DNA of 64,000 nucleotides from Xanthoparmelia taractica (Eukaryota > Ascomycota > Lecanoromycetes > Lecanorales > Parmeliaceae): NCBI GenBank assembly GCA_033085395.1, contig MU853190.1, positions 1 to 64,000 on the forward strand, written 5' to 3'. This document shows, piece after piece, positions 11,436-23,599 of the stretch. Made by a program: the position numbers and the translations under genes. The notes beneath the pieces were generated by a model that ran no database searches, was not told the origin of the DNA, and saw nothing but the letters and a program-made list of their open reading frames with translations. The first letter of the stretch is position 1, and each line of letters starts with the position of its first letter.

Positions 11436-13025
11436 TCAGCTACGCTCTGTAAGGCGGTGAAGATTGTGGAAGTTAGCGCCAGGATCTCGCCGATACTTTG
11501 CCTCAGAAGGTATTTGCTCGCTTCCTGAGCTGACAGCTCTGAGTTGTCTTGAAGATCGACGCGGCATCCCTTGGGTATTTTGTTGGCTGCTGTTGGTCCC
11601 TGCGCCCCACAGCAAACTTCCTTGACCCATGTTCTCAATTTCATGGAACACACGAGAGCTAATGGCAGGGGGAGCTGGAGGAAGGACCGGAACTCTTTGA
11701 CGTGGATCGCTACCTCCAGTTGCGATCTCCTGACCGACTCTATACTTTGTGGCACTGAAAGGTCTACCGAATTTGGAGATGCTGTGTAAAAATCGATGGC
11801 TTGGGACGCTGGCGATTTTCTCCTGAATTGAAAAAGCAGTCGTTGCTTCTGCGTGGAGAATGCGATCCGCTCTAGCCCTTCGCCTGTGTTGGAGCATTCG
11901 CGTAGCTAATAAGATAGCGATGACAAGCGTGCAAAAGAGGAGAATGCCACAAATTACAAATACAGCGTTGAACGCACGTTTTGAGACTTCCGTGCAGTGG
12001 TTCGCGATTTCCTGATGCTTTCTGCGGTTCTCCGGCCAACACCATTCACATTCTTGCTTTCGAAAAGAGTCGGAGATGGTCTCAGTCGTGTTGCACATCG
12101 AACTGAGTTGTTTGTGAGGGCTACAGGCATTTTCGATGCACCAACCTTTGTAGAACTGAAGGCCAGGATGGCCGGGGCGACGAAACCCATATAATGCCTC
12201 CACTCCCCAGCGAGGAGGGCCAACTTCGCGAGACCGGAGTAGACCTTTGGGTTCTGATTTCGACTCTCCTAAGCTAAGGCTTCCCTGTCGGGACTGTGAA
12301 CCTTGGGTATTGCTCATGGGGCGGGATGAAGGATAAGTGTCCTGCTGCGTCTGTAACCAGTCTCCCTTTGTAGATGACATCGGCATGAAGTACAGTCCAG
12401 GGACTGAAGTGGATGTTCGTGTCCCCACATAAGGGTGTGACAAGTCTTGACGTTTCACCTGGCCCTTTGGTCCAAAATTCGAGGGGACTACTACTGGTTC
12501 CTGATGGTGCATCGGTCTCGCACCGTAAAACTGTTTATAGTGGACACTGATTGTGCGATACACAGTGGGGCCATAGCTATGGGTTACTGTTATGGTGGAC
12601 TGGTCATGTCCCCCTGCTCGCCCGGTACTCCCATTAAACCAGTAGGTAGGAGGCTCGATACTAGGATTGAGACGCTTGGAGGCCAAGAGCACCAAGATGC
12701 AAACGATGGAGGCCATAAAAAGCGTCGTCATCCGATGCTTTGACGGCCATTGCATGCACATCCACAGAACTTCCGCCGATCGAGCTTTGCAGGTTCCTAG
12801 AAGTCCCGCCAATCGTTCTTTGCACATCCTTAGAATCATTCGGTTCAAACCCTGAGCTCCTGAGTCCTGCGGGTGGCCATGATTACGATCATCATATGTG
12901 TCTTCGCTGTGGGCAGTCGATCCTTCACCAGTTAGACTGCGGTGGGGTCTCTGCAAATCCTGCAACTCATACTGATCATGACTCTCCATGCCGCGGTGAC
13001 GACTCCTATCTCGTGGGCCTGCCAT
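11436..13025 (-). CDS. two-pass membrane protein with a Cys-containing outer loop, unknown family
   Basis: A single uninterrupted 529-residue frame. I take the ATG at 13023-13025 because the frame extends only nine codons further, to a non-ATG codon. Residues 1-95 are hydrophilic and charged. Membrane segments lie at about 100-116 and 353-375. The loop between them is Ser/Thr/Pro-rich, carries NGS and NTT sequons, and ends in a segment with six cysteines (about 296, 301, 311, 326, 329, 344) just before the second membrane segment. A cytoplasmic-type basic motif (QHRRRARADR) follows, then a disordered tail. The likely topology is both ends in the cytosol with the loop outside or in the lumen. 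I do not recognise the family. A receptor-like or cell-wall-sensor role is possible but unproven. Confidence 0.7.
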   Translation of the reverse strand: MAGPRDRSRHRGMESHDQYELQDLQRPHRSLTGEGSTAHSEDTYDDRNHGHPQDSGAQGLNRMILRMCKERLAGLLGTCKARSAEVLWMCMQWPSKHRMTTLFMASIVCILVLLASKRLNPSIEPPTYWFNGSTGRAGGHDQSTITVTHSYGPTVYRTISVHYKQFYGARPMHHQEPVVVPSNFGPKGQVKRQDLSHPYVGTRTSTSVPGLYFMPMSSTKGDWLQTQQDTYPSSRPMSNTQGSQSRQGSLSLGESKSEPKGLLRSREVGPPRWGVEALYGFRRPGHPGLQFYKGWCIENACSPHKQLSSMCNTTETISDSFRKQECEWCWPENRRKHQEIANHCTEVSKRAFNAVFVICGILLFCTLVIAILLATRMLQHRRRARADRILHAEATTAFSIQEKIASVPSHRFLHSISKFGRPFSATKYRVGQEIATGGSDPRQRVPVLPPAPPAISSRVFHEIENMGQGSLLWGAGTNSSQQNTQGMPRRSSRQLRAVSSGSEQIPSEAKYRRDPGANFHNLHRLTERS

Positions 13026-13820
13026 GATAGATCCTTCTGATATAGGTAGCAAGTTCGAAAACTTGGTAACTTGAGATCCGCGTTATAGAGTGTTGGGAAG
13101 ATAGAAATGATGGTTGGTGAAATATCAAGTAGGCAGAACCCTAGCACGAAGGACTGTATGGGCGGCAAGTGCATCCAACCCAAATCAAACTAGCCTCGAT
13201 CGCCGCCTCTGCGGCCGTCGTCTTGAATCGGTAGTCGCCACTGGGAGAAACAAACGTTCAGTGACCATGTCTGCGTTAGGTATGGACTTCGTATTCAACT
13301 GTGTATTGGAGTTTCACCAAAGTTCGCCAGCAGATAAAGCCTACCATGCTGCAGGTGTGTTGCCAGAAGAAGCAGCAACTGTGACGATACCTGAAAAGCT
13401 CCCGAATGTTGAAATAGAAGTTCTGCTTCTATCGAGCACTTAGTCTGAAGTATCTTTGCTTAGAGACCTAGAATACTTCTGGCTCGACTCTAGATCAATC
13501 CTGCAAAGAGGAAAAAGACCGGGTCCCAGGACTGTGTTTAGTTGCAAAGACGCAATGGGCAGGATATTTTCTTGTGTCTACTGCAGGTTGTCGTCTGATC
13601 GAAAGCAACAAAGGGAAATGCCCTATGATATATGATAAGGTATCACAATTTCGTCGTTGGGATGGGAACAACCAGAGCTGTAGACCACTAATGCCGACGT
13701 ATGACTGAAATTGTAGTAGATGGTACGGCTCGAGGATGAGACGGAATTATATCGATACCGACTTCTTAGGCAGTCATGCTGTCATCCAGGCAATCAACAT
13801 TGGAGAAGCTTCTATGGTTT
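13026..13820. other. intergenic stretch, no supported gene
   Basis: Region between the two-pass protein's start and the VPS9 stop. Short frames (for example 13267-13443) show no recognisable protein. It probably contains the promoter of the minus-strand gene at 11436-13025 and the VPS9 3' end. Confidence 0.4.
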
Positions 13821-16479
13821 TCATGGATTCAACGCAAGACAAGCATCGACTGCCAACCCGACTCTACACGAAAAGTAAGAAGATCAGCTACGGTAGAGCC
13901 CCGCGCGAAAACCGTCAATTTTGGCTTACCTGCCCTGCTTCAATCTAATAACATCATCAATAATGTCTTTGTCCAAATCCGGAAACATTCCTGCAAGAGT
14001 TCTGGTGGAGCGTTGATCAGCAAGACATTCAATATACGGTTTGACGTCTTTACTGACTCCACTACATCCTGGTGCTCAGCTCGCTCTATCCGCTGAGCTT
14101 GAGCGCATTCAGCGCTCGCTTGACGTGCAGCCGATTCTTCTGCACTAAGTGTTGACTCAGGGCTCTGACTGGATTTTCCGACCACTCTGGACTCTTCGCT
14201 CGGTCTAATCATATCGTTGCTATTTCGGGGCGGTTGAAAAACTGCTGGTGACAGCCTTTGGGGTGGATTTGGCTGAAAGGCAGGCCCTGGTTGTGCTCGA
14301 GGCCCTGACTGTGGCGGGCTGGAAGGATCATCGGAGAACATCTTACCCAAGCTTGACAAGGGCCTCTGTATGGTTCGTAGTAAGCCACTTACAGCAGTTT
14401 GTTCATCTGACCCGTCGTTACCAGCAAGGGACCTGGAATAGTCTCGAGAGGACGTGGGTCTCCTCGGGGTACTGTATTCGGCTTCTATGGAGTTCCGAGG
14501 AACGACCTCTGGCTGGCTCAGTCCAGACTTTTCTGATATTTGGGGGTGAGCGAGTGGACGTGATGGCGGTGGTGGTAGGATCTCTACTTCCTTGTGCCGT
14601 TCGGCGATAACGGAGACTGCTGCTTCAACACTCTTTTCAAATTCCTCGTCAGATATCGTCAAAGAAGTTCGGTCGAGGTTCTCAATAAACTGTATCGCTC
14701 CCATCTAGCGGCCCTTAGGTGAATAGTCCTCTCAAGGGTGTTCAAGACTGCAAGCTTACTAGCGAGGAGAGATAGTAGCCTGCTTCTCCACCAAGCTTTT
14801 CTTGATTCCTGAAACGGAGTATGTACTGTACATTGGAAACAAGGTGGTCAGGGCTCGCGTGGAGAACGACATAGATTAAAAGAGGCACGAATGAATCGGC
14901 TGAAGTATCCGAGGCTTTCGAGTTGCGCAATAGACCTGGAAGTTGTTAGATGTTGATTACCCCAAACTCGACTCAATGCTGTCTCACCAAAGATAACCTT
15001 ACAACAATTCAGTACACATATGACCTTATCACGTGGAGCTCTATACGTTTTGATTTTCAACAATTCTGTTGAAACGTCAGATCTAGACCGGAGCTGGCGG
15101 ACTGAGAGCGATGCCTCACCCTGCTGAGCCAGGATCAGAAACCGTCTCCCATTATCGCCAATAGGCGGAATATCCAAGTGCTTTTCTTGCACCCACCCGT
15201 AGATCCGCACCTTCTGGGCCAAAATCTCATCTCGCTCAATATCTTCTTGGTGCTGACCTTTCCTGCCCGGACCGAGTGCTCTCTCTACAACCTTCCTCTT
15301 GCCCTTGGCTATCTGAACGGGAGCTGGTGCTGGAATCGCAGGCGAAAATGTCTGCGAATAGAGCCTGTTCATGACCAACTTCTCCATGCCTTCTTTTGCA
15401 TTATCAAATTCTGCGTCTGAGACATCTCGCCAAACCTCGCATTGAGCCATCTTGTTCGTGATGAAAGACAAGAAGTCATTGATGATCTTGACCTGTTCGT
15501 GGACCATCCATTGTTTTTTGCCGAATTCAACGAGAAACGATCGGAGGAACTTGGCTACAGGGTCAGCAGTCCGATGGCGGAGCTGCTCTAGAAATCGATG
15601 AAAGTCGAATGGGAGGTCAGGTTCAGGGTCCGGCTCTGGTAGGGGTAGTTTTGGTATTGACATGGAGGAATTTGGAGAAGATGGTGTATTCGTGTCTTGC
15701 AACCATACAGATTGTGGCAAACCAGAAGACCGCGTTTGAGGAGCTCTAAATTCATCTTTGGAAGTGGGACCCTCCTGGACTGGAGCTTCTAAACCTAAAG
15801 CGGGATCGCTGCTCGGATTTTGAATCCCAGGTCTCAATGGTTCAAGACTGGATCGTCTGGGAGGATGCTCTATTGGAGCGCCTAAATGAGACTTTCCGGT
15901 CTCTAAGGTTGGTTGACCAATCTCATCACCTGCGATGTGGTCTTTACCATCATCAAACTGGTCCATGATGCTTTGTATCTCGGATGTGGAGCCATCGTCC
16001 TGGGGTTCCGCAGCGATGGCTGGATTCCTTGACGGCGAAATTTCCTGACGGGGTGTTTTAGGAGCTGGATCCAAGTAGACGTCATCTTTTAACCCTTCAT
16101 AGCTCGATCCCTTAGGAACATCATCACGTTCTGTATATTGATTGCCAAATTTATCTGCCCGGGAGACCGCTGGCTCTGGAGACATCGACATTAGCTCCGT
16201 CCTGTGCTCAAGCTCTGTACTCGCATCTGATCCCTTGCCTTCAGCAACATCTTGCCGTAGTCGGCACCGACTCTGGTCTCCGTCGCCCAAGTCTACCAGT
16301 ATATGGGATCCTTGTTGGCTGCTGTCACCCTTTAATGGTGCTATTGCCTCGAGAGAGCCTACTTGACCCTGGTTGGCTTCGCTCGAAGTATTTTTCATTC
16401 CTAGAACGTATGTGGAATCTATGTCATGTCTAAATGAGGATGGTTGGAGAATATCCGCAGACGGCTTCGTCGAAGACAT
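13821..16479 (-). CDS. VPS9: Vps9-type Rab5 guanine nucleotide exchange factor
   Basis: Activates Rab5/Vps21-type GTPases on endosomes and vacuole-bound vesicles. Five exons in transcript order: 16479-14988, 14935-14760, 14704-14058, 14001-13930, 13863-13821; together 809 residues. Residues 1-280 are disordered and acidic. A helical bundle starts near 290 (DFHRFLEQLRHR). The VPS9 domain follows and crosses the first two introns (DKVICVLNCCKVIFG, then LVSNVQYILRFRN and GEAGYYLSSL). A linker leads to a C-terminal ubiquitin-binding CUE motif (LAGMFPDLDKDIIDDVI) and the ending GLAVDACLALNP. Introns are 52, 55, 56 and 66 bp. Three have good splice sites; the third needs donor GTCAGT, chosen because it restores the CUE frame. 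The gene is divergent from the ASNSD1-like gene. Family call firm, exon borders good. Confidence 0.92.
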
Positions 16480-17924
16480 GAGTTCGGCTGCATCGAGAAA
16501 GTGGTATCTCAGTGTAGGGGAAATGGGTTGGTAAATGTAGTTTCTAAAGAACGGAATTCCGGCACTCGGTTGCTAAGCACTTTTGTCGTTAGCCGTTGGA
16601 AAAAGGCCTGGCCTATCTGAAGATCGAGCTTTGAAGCTGTTAAATTGGAGGATCCAAGAGTTAACAGTACGGAGTCCTTTAAGTACTTTAGTGAAGCCAA
16701 GACTGCGGCTTTCAAGGTAGACGCCAAAGCCGCCATTTGCCATGGTGACGCAAGCTGACACCTTTCCGCACTTGCCCTCGTTTCCCTCAGGGATCTGACT
16801 AAATCTACGAGGTACCTACTTCCCTTGGCGAATTTATGTGGGGCTTGGAACCGTGTTGACAGGCTAAAAGATTAATTACCGTTATATGAAATCAAGCCGG
16901 CCCGTAGAACAGTCGCGTCACGTATAGGTGTATTACTAGCTCAAAAGTTAAGCGTCTATATATTACTCTAAAGTCTAATCGTTATGAGCGTAGATATTAA
17001 TATAATTAAATAATAAGTGTCAAGGAATAAGAATCATTAGTTCTGATATTCGTGGTGTGGATTAATGATGTTGATTGAATCTATCTAGCTGGACGAGATA
17101 TGTGGGTTGCCAAGCCCCATGACTAAGCGTACTGGGCCCATGCTGGGGTTGTACCGTGACACGAATTATACGTCTTAATAGTTATAGATAATTGTAAGAT
17201 AATCTCTCGCTCTATTATAGCTTATAAGAAATTAATTAGAATTTAATATAAAGTCTAATAACGTATTTTTTATTATATATAATATAATTACGAATTTTTC
17301 TTCGCCTTAATACGCGTCGATAGTAAAAGTATTAACGTTATATAGTTTATTATTAAGTACGAGAACTCTCTTTACTAGTATCGCTTATACTTAATATTCG
17401 ATAAGAATTATTATATCTTTAATCTCGATATTAATTATATTATACTTTACGTATAGATTAAGAATAATTTAGAGCTTTAACTTATTGCGAGATGATTAGT
17501 CAGCTGTATTATATAGTACGGGCCCACATAGCGGGTGACAAAAGTTATGAAACACTACCTTACCTTACCCAAATATTCTCGTGAGGACGGCCCTACTCTT
17601 TATTTGGTTAGTGTTTCATGACTTTTGTCACCCGCGTGGGGCCGATGCTCTAGCCTAGACCCCTTGCAAAGTCACATCTATCTCTCAAGGAATACGTAAG
17701 GTTCTAAAAATGTAAGCTAGATTTACAGGATATCAGTCAAAACCATAAGACTATAGTACGTACTAATCATCTTAAATGACGGTTTGATTACAGTAAACAA
17801 TAGACGTTGAAGAACCGTACTAGTACAACTCGAGCATCTCATCCCGCTCCCTAAGGTAGAGTCTCTTAGACTCCACAGTCGAAGGTTCTGAAGCGTTCTT
17901 CCCAAACCGACTTCCTCACTCATA
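16480..17924. other. divergent intergenic region with RIP-like patches
   Basis: The 1.4 kb between the starts of VPS9 and the ASNSD1-like gene. It contains two AT-rich patches (16921-17025 and 17161-17505) that look like small RIP-mutated remnants, and an inverted repeat at 17531-17635. The sequences next to each gene have ordinary composition and must hold both promoters. No gene seen. Confidence 0.6.
17531..17635. repeat. inverted repeat, possible fold-back element
   Basis: Arms 17531-17557 and 17609-17635 are reverse complements over 27 bases with one C/T mismatch (arm core GCGGGTGACAAAAG). The 51-bp spacer is unrelated. The outer flanks also pair roughly (GGCCCAC against GTGGGGCC). It lies directly beside an AT-rich patch. 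No clear target duplication. It may be a MITE end pair or a fold-back remnant. Confidence 0.6.
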
Positions 17925-19749
17925 ATGTGTGGCATATTCTTCTCTTGTTGTCAAGAGAAGCATCAGCTTCCCAGTAACACCTTATTAGACGATCTCAAAA
18001 GAAGAGGCCCGGATGGAGCCGACTTAGTTTCACCAACGGTCACTTTTGAGACAACAGTATCTCGCAAGACTTGCTCGAAAATGCAAAAACGGGTCTACTT
18101 TCTTACCTTTCTCTCAACTGTCCTATCACTGCGCGGAAGGTCTATCGCAAAACAACCATTGAGAGATCCGGTGTCAGGTTCTATACTTTGTTGGAACGGG
18201 GAGGCCTGGTGGATAGGAAACCAATCAATCCAAGGCAATGATGCTGAATACGTGTTTAACATTTTCCTGAATGCAACAAAAAGCCACAGCGACAAAGCAG
18301 ACCGTGGTTTTACTTCGCGAAATCATTGTCTGCAAGTAGTTATTGATATATTGAGCAGCATTACAGGGCCTTATGCGTTCGTTTTCTACGACGCCCAACA
18401 TCATCGAGTATTCTACGGACGAGATGCGCTGGGTAGACGGTCGCTTCTTATCAGAAGGTACTCAAATACGAGTATTGTGCTTTCAAGTATAGGTGATCCC
18501 ACGGGATCCGAAGACTGGATGGAAGTCGAAGCCGATGGAATCTACGTGCTTGACTTGACAGCGGACATTGACCTATCAGATGATATCGATCCAGTCACTC
18601 ATATCCCATGGGTCGCTGACCATTGCAAGTCTAATTTGACCCATACTCTGGTGCCACACATTCCCCTTCTACTTGAAGATCTAAGGAATTGACCAATGTT
18701 AGCGCTCCCCATTTCCAAAACTGAACAGAGAGACCCGAGGTCATCCTTTCTTAGCCCTAAAGCCGGATGCTCCAGCGATGTGCGACCTTCTTCAACGTCT
18801 TCAGTCGTCGTTATCTCTCCGTACGTATGGAATCCCTTTACCGCCGTCTCAATCGGTGGCTCCAACCCGCATTGCAGTGCTATTCTCTGGGGGGCTGGAC
18901 TGTACCGTTTTAGCTCGCATACTTCACGATACTCTTTCGAAGGAGCAAGACATCGATCTCTTGAATGTTGCGTTCGAAAATCCGCGGGTAGTCCAAGCAG
19001 CAGGAGCTTCTCAGCTGTCTCAAATTCCTCGCTCGGCGTACTCCTTCTGCCCAGATCGCATGACTGGCCTTTCTTCGTACTCAGAATTGCTCACTATATG
19101 TCCAGGACGGACGTGGCGTTTTGTGTCTATTGACATCCCCTACTCGGATACCCTGGCTCATAGGTCTCGGGTCATCTCTCTGATTCATCCGCATAACACG
19201 GAAATGGACCTCTCAATAGCATACGCGCTCTATTTTACTGCGAGAGGCATCGGTACAGTTCGAATTGAAAGCGGCGACGAGGTAATCCCTTACACGACGC
19301 CTGCGAGAGTGTTGCTCTCAGGTCTTGGGGCAGACGAGTTGTTTGGAGGCTATACACGGCATGCCACTGCCTTCAACCGTAGAGGTTACCCTGGTCTCGC
19401 AGATGAGCTTGAACTTGATTTCAACAGACTTGGAAAACGCAACCTTGGCCGCGATGATCGGATAATTTCGCATTGGGGAAAGGAGGTACGTTACCCTTAT
19501 CTTGACGAGGATCTGGTGAGCTGGGCTTTGAGACTTCCTGTTTGGGAGAAATGTGGGTTCGGACAGGTCAATACGAACGAAGACGGCTCCAGGCCCATAC
19601 TAGAGCCAGGCAAGAGGTTGTTGCGATTGTTGGCATGGAAGCTGGGATTACGGAATGCTGCAGCTGGGAAGAAAAGGGCAATCCAATTTGGCGCCAGGTC
19701 GGCAAGGATGGAGATGCACAAGACGAAAGGCACACAAACATTATCATGA
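17925..19749 (+). CDS. asparagine-synthetase domain protein (ASNSD1 / YML096W type)
   Basis: Starts MCGIFF at 17925, so Cys2 is positioned as the glutamine-amidotransferase nucleophile once Met is removed. The first exon carries the class II amidotransferase half (RRGPDGAD, then GPYAFVFYD and GRDALGRRSLL). An intron ends at TTAG 18701-18702; the donor is 18612 or 18651, both in phase. The second exon, 18703-19749, holds the synthetase half with the pyrophosphate loop VLFSGGLDCTVLA, then GLGADELFGGYTRH and the ending KRAIQFGARSARME. Together about 550 residues. The second half, its spacing and the C-terminus match the ASNSD1 family rather than true asparagine synthetases, whose loop has Ser-Gly-Gly-Leu-Asp-Ser. 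Whether these proteins make asparagine is not established. Confidence 0.88.
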
Positions 19750-20352
19750 TACCAAACGAAATACGACGTCTATCCCACACAGCATTGGTCTCTGGATGGC
19801 AATGATGATACCTCAGATACTGCTGAGTCGCGACTTCACGTACAGCAAATGCTTATCAAAGTGTTGATTATGTGTTTTCGCGGCCATGATGGCCGACGTA
19901 ACCAGATCGTGACTCGGAAGCTATTGCATTAGAAGTCATACCGCGACAAGGATGCGGTAAAGGCAAGTCTGAGTCAAAAAATCACATCCTACCAGAATCT
20001 TCAAATCCCTGCACTGGGTTTATCCAGTGCGATCTCCGACTTGTTCCGCTACCGTCCTTTCCCAAGCTCTTACATTATTATTAAGATGTATAGCGTTTTC
20101 CTGTCTTGGCACTCGTCATGCATCATATCTTCCTAGCATCCCTTTTAACCCATCAGTTGGCCGTTGCCCATTGTAGTCACTGAAAGCTGCGACAGAGTAT
20201 ATAGCTTGTTGGGAGCGACATTTGCCGAATCCGGACAATCTCTCGACGGCTGTTACCGATGAACGGATTATGTGCCATCATTTATCACTTATTGGAAACG
20301 GTATAGCGTCCAGCTCCCGAGGCGCGGTCGATGTACTAATCCTTTTCGGCCC
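19750..20352. other. convergent intergenic region
   Basis: Lies between two converging 3' ends. No supported ORF, repeat or RNA gene seen. Confidence 0.5.
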
Positions 20353-22737
20353 TCAGCCTCTCTCAATACCATCCATCTCAAGATTCCTCATGAGCTCCAT
20401 CTGCTGCTCTTGATTTAACGTTGGGATGGGTTGGTAAGGGGCGTAAGGAGCATGGAGATATTGCGAATAATGTTCGCCAATTAATCCGAGATTCTGGTGC
20501 TGGCTGTATTGCGGTGAAGGGTGAGATCTATGAGGTAGCATTGTAGGGAACGAATTGTAGGAAGAGTCTGGGTCATAGGGAGCGGCTTGATACGGATTGG
20601 ACGTATGAAGCGATGGCTGGTTAGAGGCAACATTTTGAAAACTGCCTGAGAGTCCTGATTCTAGGCTGTACTCGGAAGGTGTACGTGACGTTCGTGGCCC
20701 ATGTCCTTGATCATAGTCCACATAGCCGGTGGGAGAAAAATGAGGTAAGTTTTGGGTTTGGCGTGGAGACGACTTTGAGGCACTTGGACTGTATTGACTA
20801 GGTAACAGAGGAGGCGTGACGGCATCCGAGTATGAAGCCGGAGAGGTCTTGTTGGAGGCTGAATCGACGATGTCCGAAGGGTCGCCAATACCTTCATAGA
20901 CCTTGAGGCATGCCACCACGAGGTGATCGTAGAGTTCAAGCGCCGATTCGACCCCCGGCCAGCGTTGTGACGCGAGATATATGGCCTCTTGAGCCACATT
21001 GATGTCCTTCTCGACTTCTGCCCTGGGATGTTCCCTCCGTATGTCAGGATAGGAGAGGGCCCACAAAATGGCGTTGAGTGCCATGAACAGTGACTGCGTA
21101 AAAGCCCAGGTAAGGTCGATCGATTTTGAAGCAATCTGGCGTCTTTGCATGTATACATTGAACACGGATGCGTCGAAACATCGTCGTGCTGCGTTCACCG
21201 AGGGTCTCGGGATTTGCGGTGATGGACGGTACAGAAAGACGATCATGGTGTGGTATCGACCTTTGAACCAGGTCTCACTTAGTCCACTGCCTTCATCATT
21301 CGTTGGTCCGGAGACAAGCCAATCTTCGAGCTTTGTTTGCATTTCTCGGAACCAAGGATCCTGGTCACTCTGAGGCTCTGCTCTTTTCTTTAAGTAGAGT
21401 TTGCGTCTGATCTCCGCTTGCAGTAAACGCATCTTGAAAAAGTGAATTGCGATACGCTTCTTGATGGATCGAGGACAGCCATAGGTGACACCAGATCTAG
21501 TGATGAAGCGGTCATCCACAGGCTCAAACCATCGGACGTTGATGTGATCGAAGGTTGTGCCGAACGCACTTGGTCGTCCGAGGCTATGTGCCAAGCCAAA
21601 CTCCATGGATGTGACGATCCAGAACACACGTCGCCGCATGTCAATCTCAAGCACGCTGAATTTTGGTTGTTGGTTGATGACAGGCGCGATGGTAGCTTCC
21701 TCCGTGATTCCAAGCTCCTGACATAGTTTCACAGCCAAGCCAATGACCCAGTAGGCTGCAGTGCGAGTGGGGGTGACGAGCGAATACTGGCCCATTAGGA
21801 TGAAGCATTGCAGCGTTTCCAGATTCATTGGTTTAATTGCGCCTTCGAGGAAAGGTAGTGCTGCAAGGTAATAAGAATCTGCTAAGCCAGCATATATGGT
21901 ATCGAGCTTCTGCATGCTGATTGCAATGACCATCCGCAGAGTGAAATTCTTGTATGGGTCAGCGGATCCATAGTAAACATCATCAACAATACCCTGAAAT
22001 GTTGGTTCGTGTAGCGTTGGCAACATGTACTGAGCTTTCTGGTTGAAGTTGTCCACCAACTTGTCAGTAAGTTCGCGACTGGGTAGGTCTGGTGCAGCGA
22101 CGTCACTGATCAAGGGATACACTTTGCTAGTTGGCTTCTCTTCTTCTTTTGTGAAGCGGTCTTTGATCTGCCGGGCTTTATTGTCCGGAACAATCTCTTT
22201 GATGCTTTTGGTGTGTGTGTTCTGCTTGGCCAGCTCCATCACCAAGCGGGTAATCTGATTAAGATGTATTGTTAGGTACCAAGCCAGTCATACTTCATGA
22301 ATCTGGGAGGGTTCCCTTACGGCGATGCCGCTCGAAGGACCTAGATATCTCGCCTCGTCGTTTTCCTTAAACCTAACGAAACCTGCACTTCGTATCATGA
22401 TCTCTGCATTGGGCGTTTCATACTCGGCTATTCCCAGTGAGGCAAGTTCGGCTTCCAGTGCTTGCACTTTGTTTTGCAAATATATGACATAGGTCCTTGA
22501 TATGTTCCTGCCCTTTGTGGTATCGAAGTACTCGCAGGCGGCGTTGCTCCGCTCGCAAGGGGCGCATCTAGGCAGACCTGGGTCACATCGAGTCTTCCTC
22601 TTTCGACACCTGCGGCATGCAGTCAGAGTATGAGCCACCTTTGAACCGGCGGCATCGTCGTTTGCATTGCTAGCATTGTCAAGTGCCCGGTCAGCTTGAC
22701 TGGAAGGCCCGACATCCACAACGGATGGGCATTCCAT
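20353..22737 (-). CDS. Zn2Cys6 fungal transcription factor A
   Basis: Two exons, 22737-22321 and 22254-20353, 772 residues, joined across a 66-bp intron (GTAAGG..TAATCAG) that restores the SGIAITRLVMELAK reading. Residues 41-68 form a binuclear zinc cluster with spacing C-X2-C-X6-C-X6-C-X2-C-X6-C and a basic RKRKTR run, followed by a short coiled-coil dimerisation stretch (YLQNKVQALEAELASL). The middle holds the fungal-specific transcription-factor domain (LPTLHEPTF, then MRRRVFWIVTSMEFGLAHSLGRPSAF split here across the family's conserved stretch). The C-terminus is Ser/Pro/Tyr/Gln-rich, as in activation regions. It is a nuclear DNA-binding regulator with unknown targets. Divergent from a second Zn2Cys6 gene, so the two may be co-regulated. 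Confidence 0.9.
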
Positions 22738-23599
22738 TGGGCATATAATTGATCCAATATTTGGAGGAAGATGATGATTTAGGCCATGAGCGTCTAATCA
22801 CGAGAAGAACTAGGGAGGCGATCAAAGCCGTGGACTGCACCTTCAGAAAGCGGGGGGCGATGCGATGGAAAAGCGGTTCCGAACAGATCTGGCCTTTATG
22901 TGATTAACATGTTTGAAAGAGTGCGGGATGATAGAAGAATAGCATTTCCTGCCACAATTTGCCTCATTGAAGTTTGAAAATTTTCTAGGCAAAGAAGGCG
23001 TCAGGTAAATGAAAGTTGAGTGGGCTCACCGCCTTCGCGCGAGATGAAGGGTGTGGGGGGCACCTGGGGGGGGGGTACGAAGTAGAGAAGTTTAGCATAC
23101 TTTAGGGATGGATTACTTCTACTTACTTCGTACGTGCGATTACGGCTAACCCGTGCTACCTTATTTCCTGAAAAACCTTCCTCCCATCCATCCTTAACGT
23201 AGGGCTGGTGGGGCGCATACCTAACGCCCCGTGAGCTTGCAGTGCGTGCGCCTCTACTCTAGGTATGCACACAAAGCCTTCACCGTAACTTCCATTTCTG
23301 CTGCAGCATTATCTACTCTTTTCTGACCATCAAATCACCACCTATATCAACCCGGTCGCTAAATGCATTTCCCCTTCACCAAGGCTGTCAGTGTGGTGGT
23401 GTTGGCAAAATGATGAATCTGCACCGCTTAACCGCTTTCTAAGCGCCCCCGATCAGGCTGTGCTCGATAGACCAATTTCCGTTCACTTTCGCTGACCACC
23501 CAATCCCTCTCCCCCTACCCTCCGATAACCTATGCGTGAACAACGTGTCACGAAGAGAGCTTTCCGAACCTTTTTGTCTTGGTGGTAGTTGCTCGAATC
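22738..23599. promoter_or_regulatory. shared divergent promoter of two Zn2Cys6 regulators
   Basis: 862 bp between the two ATGs. It includes a G-run (about 23054-23075), a pyrimidine-rich stretch near 23500-23520 and several CGG/CCG triplets that could serve Zn2Cys6 proteins. I could not pick a convincing paired operator by eye. No ORF. Confidence 0.6.
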
